Part shown: positions 1 to 6,771 of the stretch, piece by piece
Layout of the letters: every line of letters begins with the position of its first letter
Position numbering within the stretch: position 1 is the stretch's first letter
From: JABDGC01 sp964449835
GTDB taxonomy: Bacteria > Pseudomonadota > Gammaproteobacteria > DSM-16500
DNA: 13,798 nucleotides
Direction of reading: 5' to 3'
Assembly: GCA_964449835.1 (NCBI GenBank)
Contig: CAYVBZ010000060.1
Coordinates: forward strand, 1 to 13,798
Position numbers and translations under genes: made by a program
Notes under the pieces: generated by a model
Seen by the model: the letters and a program-made list of their open reading frames with translations, nothing else
What the model was told of the DNA's origin: nothing
The model's database searches: none

Positions 1-54
1 ACTCGCGACCCCAACCTTGGCAAGGTTGTGCTCTACCAACTGAGCTATTCCCGC
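1..54 (-). tRNA. tRNA-Gly (anticodon GCC), 3' part cut off by window edge
   Basis: Read on the minus strand, the sequence from 54 downwards starts GCGGGAATAGCTCAG, the acceptor and D-arm of bacterial glycine tRNA. The anticodon stem-loop is CAACC-TTGCCAA-GGTTG, with anticodon GCC at plus-strand 19-21, followed by the variable loop and the start of the T-arm. The window ends inside the T-arm, so about 20 nt of the 3' end (rest of T-arm, acceptor strand, discriminator, CCA) are missing. It decodes GGC/GGU glycine codons. Lying downstream of uvrC-pgsA on the same strand, it matches the E. coli uvrC-pgsA-glyW order. Confidence 0.95.
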
Positions 55-89
55 TGTGTGAACAACAATATTTCAATAACCTGGCAGGT

Positions 90-117
90 ATTCTAATGGG
101 GATGCTTACAGAGTCAA
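90..117 (-). promoter_or_regulatory. sigma70-type promoter of the tRNA-Gly gene
   Basis: On the minus strand a -35 box TTGACT (112-117) and a -10 box TAGAAT (90-95) are separated by 16 bp. The -35 matches the consensus at five of six positions and the -10 at five of six. Transcription would start near 83, about 30 nt before the tRNA. This suggests the tRNA is transcribed independently as well as by read-through from pgsA. Called by eye only. Confidence 0.65.
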
Positions 118-142
118 GAGCGAATTTAAAAAAACTTTCTTT

Positions 143-742
143 TTAGGTCTGACTTTCAATCCATACCATGTTTAAATAAATCAGCATGGACCAAATGGTT
201 AGGACCACCGCGATATAAAGGGAGATATAGCCAATTAAAACCACAATAGAACTCGTGCCGTTATCACAATAGAGTAATACCATCAGAGAAAACATTTGCA
301 CCGCCGTCTTGACCTTTCCCAAGTAAGAAACAGCGACTTTGGCCCGTTTGCCTAACTCAGCCATCCACTCCCGCAAGGCCGAGACAATCAGTTCACGGCT
401 CACGATAATGGCCGCAGGAATCGTAATAAAAAAAGCAGGAATATTGGTGACGGTGGAATCAACGCTGACAAACTGAAACTGCGGTTCCCCGACAATCAGC
501 ACCAACACGATACAGACAATCAATTTATCCGCAACCGGATCCAAAAAAGCACCTAATTTGGTCGTTTGCTGGAGACTACGCGCTAAATAACCATCCAACC
601 AGTCTGTCAGGCCCGCAAAAGCGAAGATGAGAGCAGCAATGGCATGACCATAAACTGGAACATAATAGAAAACCACGAGGAGCGGAATAAGGGAAATCCG
701 TATTAAGGTTAAAATATTAGGCCAATTCAATACCGGATGCAT
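143..742 (-). CDS. pgsA: CDP-diacylglycerol--glycerol-3-phosphate 3-phosphatidyltransferase
   Basis: PgsA condenses CDP-diacylglycerol with sn-glycerol-3-phosphate to phosphatidylglycerophosphate plus CMP, the committed step to phosphatidylglycerol and cardiolipin, in the inner membrane. The 199-residue product (E. coli PgsA is about 180) carries the complete CDP-alcohol phosphatidyltransferase signature D-x2-D-G-x2-A-R-x8-G-x3-D-x3-D at residues 47-72 (D47, D50, G51, A54, R55, G64, D68, D72). These Asp residues bind metal and the CDP moiety. Further family blocks are SALREWMAELGKR and KVKTAVQMFSL. Several hydrophobic helices fit a polytopic membrane enzyme. The ATG at 742 gives an N-terminus that aligns with E. 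coli PgsA; the Shine-Dalgarno is weak (GAG a few bases upstream). It lies downstream of uvrC in the same direction, with a 133-bp gap holding a palindromic repeat. Confidence 0.96.
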   Translation of the reverse strand: MHPVLNWPNILTLIRISLIPLLVVFYYVPVYGHAIAALIFAFAGLTDWLDGYLARSLQQTTKLGAFLDPVADKLIVCIVLVLIVGEPQFQFVSVDSTVTNIPAFFITIPAAIIVSRELIVSALREWMAELGKRAKVAVSYLGKVKTAVQMFSLMVLLYCDNGTSSIVVLIGYISLYIAVVLTIWSMLIYLNMVWIESQT

Positions 743-814
743 AAGCTCGCCAGGACGATGGAAGCTTTCTCAGTTAAACGCAAATTTCTGAAAGAAGCAA
801 GAGTGATCTTTTTA

Positions 815-862
815 TTTGGTGTATTAGGCGCCCTTTGCCGTAATCCACCAAACCAAACTTAA
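815..862. repeat. dispersed palindromic repeat A, copy 1
   Basis: A 48-bp element between uvrC and pgsA. The arms TTTGGTGTATTA (815-826) and TAATCCACCAAA (841-852) can pair over 12 bp with one mismatch around a 14-nt loop ending CTTTGCCG, followed by a tail ending AAACTTAA. The same element recurs without gaps at 6280-6327, with 39 of 48 positions identical by hand count. It lies just beyond the uvrC stop codon (876 on the minus strand). There is no uridine run after the hairpin in the uvrC direction, so it is not a standard Rho-independent terminator. It could stabilise a 3' end or be a REP/MITE-like element. Confidence 0.75.
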
Positions 863-875
863 CTTGGCTCCTAGT

Positions 876-2699
876 TTAACGGTGCTGCAACAAATGCTGG
901 TAAATTTCCTCCGCCAAGTCAGAAGAGATTCCCTGCACCTCCTTAATCTCCTCGGCCCCAGCCGCCAAAAGCCCCTGCAACCCCCCAAAATGCCGCAGCA
1001 GCGCACGCCGGCGTTGCGCGCCAATCCCAGGGATTGCCTCCAAAACCGAGGTCCTGCGCTTTTTATCACGTCGGTTTCGATGACCGGTAATCGCAAAACG
1101 GTGGGCCTCATCCCGAATTTGCTGAATAAAATGCAGAGCAACCGAATCCGAAGCCAGCTGCAAAGGGGCCCTATGAGAAAAATGCAACGTTTCCAAACCG
1201 GGCTTCCGTCCTTCGCCTTTGGCTACACCCACCAGCAAAGGCCCTTGCAGCTCTAATTCAGCTAAAGCTCTTTCCGCCGAAGCTAATTGCGTCGGACCAC
1301 CATCAATAAAAATCAATTCAGGCACGGGCTTGCCATCCTCCTGTAGACGCTTAAACCGACGCATTAAGACCTGGCGCATCGCCGCCACATCGTCTCCCGG
1401 CGTGATACCTTGTATATTAAAGCGACGATAATCACTTTTAAGCGGGCCCTCACGGTTGAAGACCACGCAAGAGGCCACCGTTTCCTCTCCCTGGCTATGA
1501 CTGATGTCAAAACATTCCAAGCGTTGCGGTAAGCTTTCAAGATTTAAAGCTTGCTGTAAAGCCGCAAGACGCCCTTGAAGATGCGTCTTTTGAAGCAATT
1601 GACCGGCCAACGCTTGCTTTGCATTCGACTCCGCCATTTCCAGCCATTTGCGGCGCTCACCCCGGAACGGCTTAATAATTTTCACCTTTTTCTTGGCCTC
1701 TTCCCCCAAAGCATTTTCCAGAAAGTGACGGTCCTCTATCGCTTCTGCAATAATAATTTCTTGAGGAAGCGTTTCTTTTTGAGCGCCGCCCAAATAATGC
1801 TGGCCAATAAAAGCTGACAAAATTTCGGCTGCATTTGCGCTGTCCGGCAAAGAGGGGAAATAGGCCCTCCCCCCCAAAGACCGTCCTTCGCGGATAGAAA
1901 GCAAATAAACGCAAGCGAGACCCGCTTGTTTGGCAAGCCCTAAAATATCGATATCTTCCTGTAAACGGCTAATGACATATTGACGCTCTTGAATTTCTGC
2001 CAAATAAGCTAGCTGGTCGCGCAATTTGGCGGCATGCTCAAAATGCAAGGCCTTAGCGGCTTCCTCCATTTTCTGTTGCAAGGCATGAATCAGGGCCTGA
2101 CTTTTTCCTTTTAAAAATAAAAGTGCATGCTCGACATTTTTTGCATATTCCTCAGGCGGAATGAGGCCGGTGCAAGAACCGGAACAAAGTCCAATTTGAT
2201 AATGCAAACAGGGCCGCTTACGATTGGCAAAAAAACTGTCGTCGCAACTGCGCAGATGAAAGAGTTTTTGAATAATATGAATGGTCTCGCGGACCGCCGT
2301 TGCATTAGGATAAGGACCAAAATACTGGCCCCTTCCTTTTTTCGCACCGCGATACAGCGTAATGCGCGGGTAAGGCGCTTCATCGGTAATTAAAATATAG
2401 GGATAACTTTTATCATCTCTTAATAAAACATTATAACGAGGCCGGTGTTTCTTAATCAGGAAGCACTCGAGCAGCAGCGCCTCATGTTCTGTTTGAGTGA
2501 GGGTCACTTCAATTTTCTGGGCCTGCTTCATCAGCTTGGCCGTTTTTAAGTCTTGCGGCTGTAGGCGAAAATAAGAAGTCACCCGTTTTTTTAAATCACG
2601 GGCTTTTCCCACATATAAAACTTCCCGGTCTTCGCCCAGCATTTGATAAATGCCCGGCTGGTTCGGCAAGTTGTCCAAAAAAACCTTATCTTTCTGCAT
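876..2699 (-). CDS. uvrC: UvrABC system protein C (excinuclease subunit)
   Basis: UvrC makes both incisions, 3' and 5' of the lesion, in bacterial nucleotide excision repair after UvrA/UvrB recognition. At 607 residues it is full length (E. coli 610). Seen in order: the N-terminal GIY-YIG nuclease (G16-I-Y, Y29-V-G31, R39, catalytic-type E78 in ALLLE); four cysteines C152, C164, C172, C176, whose spacing matches the Fe-S cluster cysteines described for E. coli UvrC; a UVR/UvrB-binding helical segment at about 195-235; the RNase H-like 5' nuclease with D398 (FDISH), D466 (FIDGG) and H533 (RDEAHRFA); and two helix-hairpin-helix motifs at about 556-573 and 588-603 for DNA binding. The start has AGG 8-9 nt upstream on the minus strand. 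It lies 51 bp downstream of arginase and upstream of pgsA. No damage to key residues is seen. Confidence 0.98.
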   Translation of the reverse strand: MQKDKVFLDNLPNQPGIYQMLGEDREVLYVGKARDLKKRVTSYFRLQPQDLKTAKLMKQAQKIEVTLTQTEHEALLLECFLIKKHRPRYNVLLRDDKSYPYILITDEAPYPRITLYRGAKKGRGQYFGPYPNATAVRETIHIIQKLFHLRSCDDSFFANRKRPCLHYQIGLCSGSCTGLIPPEEYAKNVEHALLFLKGKSQALIHALQQKMEEAAKALHFEHAAKLRDQLAYLAEIQERQYVISRLQEDIDILGLAKQAGLACVYLLSIREGRSLGGRAYFPSLPDSANAAEILSAFIGQHYLGGAQKETLPQEIIIAEAIEDRHFLENALGEEAKKKVKIIKPFRGERRKWLEMAESNAKQALAGQLLQKTHLQGRLAALQQALNLESLPQRLECFDISHSQGEETVASCVVFNREGPLKSDYRRFNIQGITPGDDVAAMRQVLMRRFKRLQEDGKPVPELIFIDGGPTQLASAERALAELELQGPLLVGVAKGEGRKPGLETLHFSHRAPLQLASDSVALHFIQQIRDEAHRFAITGHRNRRDKKRRTSVLEAIPGIGAQRRRALLRHFGGLQGLLAAGAEEIKEVQGISSDLAEEIYQHLLQHR

Positions 2700-2720
2700 G
2701 ATTTCAACCTATATGACAAT

Positions 2721-2753
2721 TGTCATGCCAGCTAAAAACAGGCTGGAGGGTCA
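2721..2753. repeat. dispersed palindromic repeat B, copy 1 (overlaps arginase stop)
   Basis: The left arm TGTCATGCCAGC (2721-2732) is followed by a loop TAAAAACAG and a degenerate right arm GCTGGAGGGTCA (2742-2753), of which GCTGG pairs with CCAGC. The left arm is the exact reverse complement of the intact right arm of copy 2 (13777-13788). The loop starts TAAAA in both copies. The last three bases of the right arm, TCA, are the TGA stop codon of the arginase gene on the minus strand. Directly beside it, 2713-2726 is a perfect 14-bp palindrome, ATGACAATTGTCAT, that overlaps the first six bases. Confidence 0.7.
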
Positions 2754-3644
2754 CCCGACCATAGCCTCAATTAATTTCACAATGGCCAACAGGGTCCTCT
2801 GCTCATGATCTTGTCTCGGATCAAACTCGGCTACTTCTATCCCCTGAAGTCTTGGGTCCCGCATCACCGGTTTTAAGGCCTCCGCTAATTCATCAAGCCT
2901 CAAACCATCGGGTTCTGGTACATCCACACCCGGTGCATCCTGCGGGTCCAAACTGTCGAGATCCAAGCTCAAACCAAAACCCAAGGTACCTTGCGTCACA
3001 CGCGTCAAGGCCTCTTGAAAAATCACCGCAAGACCGCGTTTTTTCACTTCCTCCATAAAATAAAGACGCACTCCCAGCTCTTTTAACAGTTTTTCTTCGC
3101 CTGCTTCATAACTTCGCACGCCAATTAAACACAAATTCGCGGGGTCAATTTTCGGCGAAGGAGAAAGCAACTGAGTAAAGCGAGGATCACCATAGCCTAA
3201 AAGCGACGCCAAAGGCATGCCATGCGTGCGCCCTGACTCTGTGGTAGCCGGGGTATGACTATCCATGTGCGCATCCACCCAAATTAAACCCAATGGACCG
3301 GACAAAGCTTCATAAACCCCTGTCCAGGTCCCAATCGCCGAGGTATGGTCACCGCCAAAAACCATGAAAAATTCTTTTTTGCGTTTCAATTCCGCAATCT
3401 GCAAAGCTAAGGTCTGACACAAGCGTTGGATTTCAGTCTGACGGGCCTCTGGATTCGCGCAAGACTGAGGTTGAAGTAAAGCATCCCAGTGTAACGCAAG
3501 CCCTTTTTCAGAAAGCTCAGCCACCAAGCGCTTAAAAGCCCGCGACTCTTGAAGCACTAGCGGTCCCTGGCCACAGTCCAGATGGACCCCGCCGAGACCT
3601 GAGGCATAACCCAATAGATGAATCGTATGTTTTGTCATTTGCAT
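2751..3644 (-). CDS. rocF: arginase (ureohydrolase family)
   Basis: Arginase hydrolyses L-arginine to L-ornithine and urea using a binuclear manganese centre. The 297-residue protein shows the ureohydrolase blocks in order: FGGDHTSAIG with H100; WVDAHMDSH with D124, H126, D128; and SLDLDSLDP with D228 and D230, together the six usual metal ligands. SGRTHGMPLASLLG (H141) is typical of arginases rather than agmatinases, and EVAEFDP near 270-276 carries the conserved Glu. Length fits bacterial arginases (about 300). The first ATG (3644) has AGGA six bases upstream and is preferred to the in-frame ATG two codons later. It is the first gene of a minus-strand run with uvrC and diverges from the DAHP synthase gene. 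It could supply ornithine/polyamines or use host arginine; that role is inference. The symbol follows the Bacillus name. Confidence 0.9.
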   Translation of the reverse strand: MQMTKHTIHLLGYASGLGGVHLDCGQGPLVLQESRAFKRLVAELSEKGLALHWDALLQPQSCANPEARQTEIQRLCQTLALQIAELKRKKEFFMVFGGDHTSAIGTWTGVYEALSGPLGLIWVDAHMDSHTPATTESGRTHGMPLASLLGYGDPRFTQLLSPSPKIDPANLCLIGVRSYEAGEEKLLKELGVRLYFMEEVKKRGLAVIFQEALTRVTQGTLGFGLSLDLDSLDPQDAPGVDVPEPDGLRLDELAEALKPVMRDPRLQGIEVAEFDPRQDHEQRTLLAIVKLIEAMVG

Positions 3645-3752
3645 AAGTGGTCCTAAAGTCAGAATTGCTTGGGTTTTCGAGATATGTTAAGTTTTTACTC
3701 CCTATATTATTATAAACATCAATTCAGAGTCTCGGCATTCAATTATAAGATC
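3645..3752. promoter_or_regulatory. AT-rich divergent promoter region between arginase and DAHP synthase
   Basis: These 108 bp separate two divergent genes. Minus-strand TATAAT hexamers occur at 3709-3714 and 3742-3747; plus-strand -10-like TATATT/TATTAT lie at 3703-3710. No convincing -35 partner was found for any of them, so start sites are not assigned. The plus strand from ATG 3684 is also open and in frame with the DAHP synthase, and rich in Tyr and Phe codons. Part of this region may therefore be a translated extension or leader. Confidence 0.4.
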
Positions 3753-4823
3753 ATGAATAATAATGATAACTTGCTAAGAATATGCAGTGAACAGGCACTT
3801 CCCAAGCCGAGTAGCCTCCACTCTAGTTTACCTCTGGATCTCAAACTCATAAAAGGTATTTCGGAGTCCCGCCGCAGCATTACCAAGATTATTCAAGGGG
3901 AAGACCCTCGTTTGCTGGTCTTGGTCGGCCCCTGCTCTTTGCATGATGAGAAAGCGGCCCTAGACTATGCAGAACGTTTAAAGAGCGCTGCGCTGCGCTA
4001 TGCGGATGAACTCTATGTGGTCATGCGCACTTATTTTTCGAAACCACGAACAGCGGAAGGTTGGAAAGGCTTACTGTATGACCCCCTTCTGGACAACAGC
4101 CATGATATCGAACAAGGTCTCTTTCTCACGCGGAAAATCCTTTTAGAAATAAACCGTCATTTGCCGGCTGGCTGCGAATTTCTTGATCTTTTTACGCCTG
4201 CCTATGTACAAGACTTGATTTCCTGGTGCGCAATCGGAGCACGCACCACGGCCAGTCAAATCCATCGTGAACTCGCTTCCGGTCTTCCCATGCCCGTCGG
4301 CTTTAAAAATTCAGTCGATGGCAATATTCAAATCGCAATTCAAGCCGCAAAAGTCGCCTCCGCCCCCCATCATTACCTTGGCCTCAATACTCAAAGCGAG
4401 ATTGCCGTGATTAAAACGACTGGGAATGAAGCCTGTCATATTATTTTACGAGGATCACTCCAATCCACAAATTATTCTGAAACGCATATTCAGCATGCAG
4501 TACAGGAATTAAAACTCGCGGGCCTTAGGCCGCGATTGATGATTGATTGCAGCCATGGAAATTGCGGCAAAGAATATGCACAGCAAGCCGAAGTGATCAG
4601 GGTGATTGCGCATTATTTAGAACAGGGATTGAAAGACTATGGTCCCTATCCTCTTTGCGGTGTCATGTTAGAAAGTCATCTGATCGGCGGTAAACAAAAT
4701 CTGGCCAACCCACAAAGTTTGACTTATGGCCAAAGTATTACGGATGCTTGTTTGTCCTGGGAAGAAACAGAGCCCTTGCTTGCAAAATTAGCGCGAGCGG
4801 TTAGAAGGCGATATACTACTTAA
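3753..4823 (+). CDS. aroG: 3-deoxy-7-phosphoheptulonate (DAHP) synthase, class I AroG/F/H type
   Basis: It condenses phosphoenolpyruvate and erythrose-4-phosphate into DAHP, opening the shikimate route to aromatic amino acids. Taking ATG 3753 gives 356 residues (E. coli AroG 350) and puts the metal ligands at C61 (VGPCS) and H268 (CSHGN), the numbers I recall for E. coli AroG, with E307 (LESHL) and D331 (SITDA) close to AroG 302 and 326. This supports that start although its Shine-Dalgarno is poor. Other family blocks are YFSKPRTAEGWKGL, GARTTASQIHRELASGLPMP, VGFKNSVDGN, CHIILRGS and GQSITDACLSWEET. An in-frame ATG at 3684 and a TTG at 3669 would add 23 or 28 aromatic-rich residues. Which aromatic amino acid inhibits it cannot be told from sequence, so the symbol denotes the type only. 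It is 40 bp upstream of the M20 peptidase. Confidence 0.93.
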   Translation: MNNNDNLLRICSEQALPKPSSLHSSLPLDLKLIKGISESRRSITKIIQGEDPRLLVLVGPCSLHDEKAALDYAERLKSAALRYADELYVVMRTYFSKPRTAEGWKGLLYDPLLDNSHDIEQGLFLTRKILLEINRHLPAGCEFLDLFTPAYVQDLISWCAIGARTTASQIHRELASGLPMPVGFKNSVDGNIQIAIQAAKVASAPHHYLGLNTQSEIAVIKTTGNEACHIILRGSLQSTNYSETHIQHAVQELKLAGLRPRLMIDCSHGNCGKEYAQQAEVIRVIAHYLEQGLKDYGPYPLCGVMLESHLIGGKQNLANPQSLTYGQSITDACLSWEETEPLLAKLARAVRRRYTT

Positions 4824-4863
4824 TGCCATCGACCTGTAACCTACCCGACGGATAAATAAATAG

Positions 4864-6282
4864 ATGAACACTCAAGAAACCCAAAATTTTATCAACCAAC
4901 TCTGGGACGACTCCATCATTCCCGCCCTCATGGAATACATCCACATTCCGAACAAATCGCCGCATTTTGATCCCGAGTGGCAGAAAAATGGCTACATGAT
5001 GCAGGCCGTTGAGCTCATTGCCAACTGGTGCAAAAAACAGGGGCCGAAAGATCTCAACCTAGAAGTCATTCAGCTGAACAATCGCACGCCGGTTATTTTT
5101 ATGGAGCTTCCAGGTCAATCCGAAGAAACTATTCTTTTGTACGGGCACTTAGACAAACAACCCGAAATGGCAGGCTGGGACAATGGCTTGCATCCTTGGA
5201 AACCTGTCCTCCAAGGCGACAAACTCTATGGCCGCGGCGGCGCCGACGACGGCTATTCCGCCTTCGCTTCCTTGGCTGCGGTCCTCGCCTTGCGCGCGCA
5301 AAACCTGCCGCATGCCCGCTGCGTGATTTTAATTGAGGCCTGCGAAGAAAGTGGCAGCTATGATCTTCCTTATTACATTGAAGCGCTGCGAAACCGCATT
5401 GGAGACCCCAACTTGGTCATCTGCCTGGATTCCGGCTGCGGCAATTACGATCAATTATGGATTACAACCTCGCTACGCGGCCTGACCAACGGCATACTCC
5501 ACATCGAAGTTTTATCACAAGGCATCCATTCTGGTATGGGCAGCGGCATTGTTCCTTCCTGCTTTCAAGTCTTGCGACAGTTGTTGAATCGAGTTGAAAG
5601 GGACAGCAGCGGCGAAATTTTACTGCATGACTTACAGGTTGCCATTCCAGATGAGCGTGTCCAACAAGCCAAAGCGACAGCCAAGGTCTTGGGTGACGAA
5701 GTCTATAAAATGCTGCCCTTCGCAAGCGGCGTGAAACCGCTCACAACACAGGCCCTCGACTTGCTTTTAAACCACACCTGGAAACCCGCGCTTTCGATCA
5801 TAGGAAGTAATGGGCTGCCTGAAATCAAAAATGCGGGCAATGTAACCCTGCCGAAGTTGTCTTTCAAATTGTCCATGCGTCTTCCTCCGACCTGCGACGC
5901 AGAAAAGGCGGCTAAAATTTTAAAAACCACCCTAGAAGCAAATGCGCCCTATCACGCAAAAGTTCGCTATGATATCGAAGATAGCGGCACGGGCTGGGAT
6001 GCACCCCAGATAAGCCCCTGGTTAAGCGAAACGCTCGACCAGGCCTCCCAAAGCTATTTCGGCAAAGGCGCGATGTATATGGGAGAAGGCGGCTCAATTC
6101 CCTTCATGGGCATGCTAGGTAAAAAATTTCCTGAGGCCCAATTTTTAATTACGGGTTTACTAGGTCCAAATTCAAATGCGCACGGGCCTAATGAGGCTTT
6201 ACACATACCAGCAGGAAAAAAGTTGACTTGTTGTGTCAGTGAAGTGATAGCAAAACATTTTAAGCGAGAAAAAAACAGTTAG
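4864..6282 (+). CDS. M20 family metallodipeptidase (cytosolic)
   Basis: A zinc-type M20 peptidase that probably cleaves dipeptides or small peptides in the cytoplasm; no signal peptide is present. The 472-residue protein has all co-catalytic metal residues in order: H95 and D97 (YGHLDKQP), bridging D128 (GRGGADDG), catalytic base E161 with E162 (EACEESGS), D189 (CLDSG) and H440 (NSNAHGPNE). H222 (GIHSGMGSG) begins the inserted lid/dimerisation domain (about 210-370). Length and the GRGxxDDG form resemble carnosinase/PepV-like dipeptidases more than DapE or ArgE (about 380). Substrate is unknown. GGA about ten bases upstream of the ATG is a modest ribosome site. Forty bp separate it from the DAHP synthase, so co-transcription is plausible. 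Its TAG stop forms the first three bases of repeat A copy 2. Confidence 0.9.
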   Translation: MNTQETQNFINQLWDDSIIPALMEYIHIPNKSPHFDPEWQKNGYMMQAVELIANWCKKQGPKDLNLEVIQLNNRTPVIFMELPGQSEETILLYGHLDKQPEMAGWDNGLHPWKPVLQGDKLYGRGGADDGYSAFASLAAVLALRAQNLPHARCVILIEACEESGSYDLPYYIEALRNRIGDPNLVICLDSGCGNYDQLWITTSLRGLTNGILHIEVLSQGIHSGMGSGIVPSCFQVLRQLLNRVERDSSGEILLHDLQVAIPDERVQQAKATAKVLGDEVYKMLPFASGVKPLTTQALDLLLNHTWKPALSIIGSNGLPEIKNAGNVTLPKLSFKLSMRLPPTCDAEKAAKILKTTLEANAPYHAKVRYDIEDSGTGWDAPQISPWLSETLDQASQSYFGKGAMYMGEGGSIPFMGMLGKKFPEAQFLITGLLGPNSNAHGPNEALHIPAGKKLTCCVSEVIAKHFKREKNS

Positions 6283-6327
6283 GGTGGATTAAGCATTCTT
6301 TGCCGTAATCCACCAAATTAAACTTAA
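6280..6327. repeat. dispersed palindromic repeat A, copy 2 (contains peptidase stop codon)
   Basis: The arms GGTGGATTA (6283-6291) and TAATCCACC (6306-6314) pair perfectly over 9 bp around a 14-nt loop ending CTTTGCCG, and the tail ends AAACTTAA as in copy 1 (815-862). The first three bases are the TAG of the M20 peptidase, and the element ends seven bases before the stop of the convergent small gene (6334). Its position between two convergent genes fits a bidirectional transcript-end hairpin, but no T-run follows on either strand. Confidence 0.75.
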
Positions 6328-6333
6328 AGACGA

Positions 6334-6624
6334 TTAATAGTCATCATCCCCAGTACCCGTATCCGTACCAGAAGTATCACTACCAGAACTGTCATCACCA
6401 GATGAAGGCATGGAATTATCTTGAGAGCTGCCCGCATTGTCTCCAGAAGCACCAGAAGAATTATCCGTGCCCGTCGATTGCGAGTTATCCGCTCCGCTCG
6501 CAGGCGACTGAGCTTGCCCTGAAGTATCATCCGCCAACAGAATTCGGCTGCTATTCGCTGCCATGGCCAGCGAGCCGGCACTAATCCCTGCCACGGCCAG
6601 CACAGCTAGTAATTTCAATTTCAT
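6334..6624 (-). CDS. small exported Ser/Asp/Gly-rich acidic protein, function unknown
   Basis: No family is recognised. The chosen ATG at 6624 has a strong Shine-Dalgarno (TTAGGAGA, about seven bases upstream); an in-frame ATG at 6657 lacks one. The 96-residue product starts MKLKLL, followed by a hydrophobic Ala/Val/Leu stretch and an A-M-A site, a typical signal peptidase I signal (residues 1-22). By hand count the 74-residue mature part has 13 Asp, no Glu, one Arg, no Lys and about 19 Ser. It has repeated D-N-S steps, S/G/T/D runs and a D-D-D-Y end, and is probably disordered, with an extremely low isoelectric point. There are no cysteines, so it is not a lipoprotein. It could bind cations or be a secreted or surface peptide; neither is shown. 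It is convergent with the M20 peptidase and divergent from mrdA. Confidence 0.75.
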   Translation of the reverse strand: MKLKLLAVLAVAGISAGSLAMAANSSRILLADDTSGQAQSPASGADNSQSTGTDNSSGASGDNAGSSQDNSMPSSGDDSSGSDTSGTDTGTGDDDY

Positions 6625-6681
6625 AACAATTTCTCCTAAGGTTATAAAGTGATACATTATTAATTATAGCGAAAGGTTAGG

Positions 6682-6690
6682 ATTATAACA
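6682..6690 (-). promoter_or_regulatory. extended -10 promoter for the acidic exported protein
   Basis: On the minus strand the sequence reads TGTTATAAT, a perfect extended -10 element (TGn-TATAAT). A second TATAAT lies at 6663-6668. Transcripts from the first would start near 6675, leaving a leader of about 50 nt before the ATG at 6624. No good -35 is seen, which is normal for extended -10 promoters. Confidence 0.55.
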
Positions 6691-6771
6691 GAGAAAAAAA
6701 ATGAATAGAATTAAGGAAGAACCCGCACGGCCCTTTAAACAGCAGGACCTACTCGAAATGAATGATATTTC

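Noticed and set aside
815..852. Rho-independent terminator after uvrC
   Set aside because: The hairpin is good, but in the uvrC direction it is followed by TAAAAAG, not a T-run, so it was kept as a dispersed repeat only.
864..1256. A 130-codon plus-strand frame opposite the 3' end of uvrC
   Set aside because: Composition is typical of an antisense shadow (Gln/Pro/Arg-rich), it is antiparallel to the conserved UvrC C-terminal domains and has no Shine-Dalgarno.
5028..5336. A 102-codon Arg-rich frame inside the M20 peptidase
   Set aside because: It is a +1 frame shadow of the metal-binding domain with runs of Arg; the in-frame protein has complete catalytic motifs.
3753..6282. A novel biosynthetic operon made of DAHP synthase plus M20 peptidase
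   Set aside because: Both are ordinary housekeeping-type enzymes; DAHP synthase is the usual AroG/F/H type and no tailoring, transport or resistance genes accompany them.
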